The notes under the pieces were generated by a model. That model saw nothing but the letters and a program-made list of their open reading frames with translations. It was not told where the DNA came from and did not search any database. 22,447 nucleotides of DNA, from NCBI GenBank assembly GCA_035546175.1, contig DASZWW010000473.1, positions 1-22,447 on the forward strand. Direction: 5' to 3'. Of the stretch, positions 22,330 through 22,447 are shown piece after piece (within the stretch, counting starts at the first letter, position 1; each line of letters starts with the position of its first letter). Position numbers and translations under genes: made by a program. Origin of the DNA: DASZFV01 sp035546175. GTDB lineage: Bacteria; Myxococcota_A; Polyangia; Fen-1088.

Positions 22330-22447
22330 GTGAAATACACGGCGGCGGCCCTGGGACGGCTCGCGGTCGCGCTCGCGCTCGTCGCGGCGTGCAGCGGGTC
22401 CTCGGGGCAGGGGAATGGTGATGGCGGCGCGGGCCACGGGGGCGCCG
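22330..22447 (+). CDS. Partial lipoprotein (N terminus only)
   Basis: The first 39 codons run off the right edge. The GTG start gives MKYTAAALGRLAVALALVAAC: a basic start, a hydrophobic core and a V-A-A-C lipobox with Cys21, followed by SGSSGQGNGDGGAGHGGA, a Ser/Gly-rich linker typical of myxobacterial lipoproteins. No Shine-Dalgarno is visible before the GTG. The function cannot be told from this part. It is too short at the edge to exclude a chance frame, but the signal and lipobox are convincing. Confidence 0.68.
   Translation, partial: MKYTAAALGRLAVALALVAACSGSSGQGNGDGGAGHGGA

Noticed and set aside
20998..22437. N-terminal extension of the HAD/ATPase frame by ~480 codons
   Set aside because: The extension is antisense to the membrane-protein gene and is low-complexity Arg/Asp-rich. 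The HAD motif I lies 10 residues after the ATG at 20997, the normal position.
1..22447. tRNA, rRNA, CRISPR arrays, insertion sequences and phage genes
   Set aside because: I looked on both strands for cloverleaf-like arms, regularly spaced repeats, transposase motifs and integrase-like proteins and saw none; a covariance-model scan would be needed to exclude small RNAs.

Overview
The window is very GC-rich and densely coded, with codon third positions almost always G or C. Several features point to a Myxococcota (Polyangia-type) bacterium or a close deltaproteobacterial relative: the OmpA-family-like beta-barrel at the left edge, lipoproteins with Ser/Gly-rich linkers just after the lipobox Cys, an M16 peptidase lipoprotein, and glycine-rich RRM proteins. 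This placement rests on recognising protein types, not on a marker gene. I see no tRNA, rRNA, CRISPR array, insertion sequence or phage gene.

Left part (1-11253). A partial outer-membrane barrel protein runs leftward off the window (1-867). After a 263-bp divergent gap, seven co-directional genes follow with gaps of only 16-78 bp: a small lipoprotein, a CPA2-type cation:proton antiporter with a C-terminal USP-like region, a small membrane protein, a ThrE-type threonine/serine exporter, a cytoplasmic-type arylsulfatase, a class I SAM methyltransferase and a lipoprotein M16 metallopeptidase. They could be one ~10-kb transcription unit with an envelope/transport theme. The antiporter has no ATG, GTG or TTG in a position that keeps its first membrane helix; the best-supported start is an ATT at 1729 behind a perfect Shine-Dalgarno sequence.

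Middle part (11545-16282). Two leftward RRM RNA-binding protein genes are only 7 bp apart. Next come a rightward PNPOx-fold general stress protein, a leftward pair (hemerythrin-domain protein, then a stress-type SDR with a twin-arginine signal), and a rightward tightly coupled trio (divergent inorganic pyrophosphatase and two small membrane proteins of DUF3147 type). Between the PNPOx and SDR genes lies about 20 codons that read like the last strand of a histidine kinase ATPase domain, probably a gene remnant.

Right part (16368-22447). A rightward operon encodes an SDR, a membrane-anchored SRPBCC protein and a zinc-dependent alcohol dehydrogenase. It converges, with stop codons 3 bp apart, on a 574-aa protein joining a HAD-IIB phosphatase, a P-loop ATPase and a conserved-looking C-terminal domain. 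Divergent from that is a multi-helix membrane protein, followed by the first 39 codons of a lipoprotein that runs off the right edge.

As a whole, 12519-21000 resembles a stress-response accessory island: PNPOx stress protein, stress SDRs, hemerythrin, pyrophosphatase, DUF3147 membrane proteins, SRPBCC, Zn-ADH and a HAD protein, in short alternating operons. The least explained items are the HAD/ATPase fusion, the Tat-targeted SDR and the ATT-initiated antiporter. No gap between genes exceeds 300 bases; the largest are 868-1130, 11254-11544 and 20998-21264.
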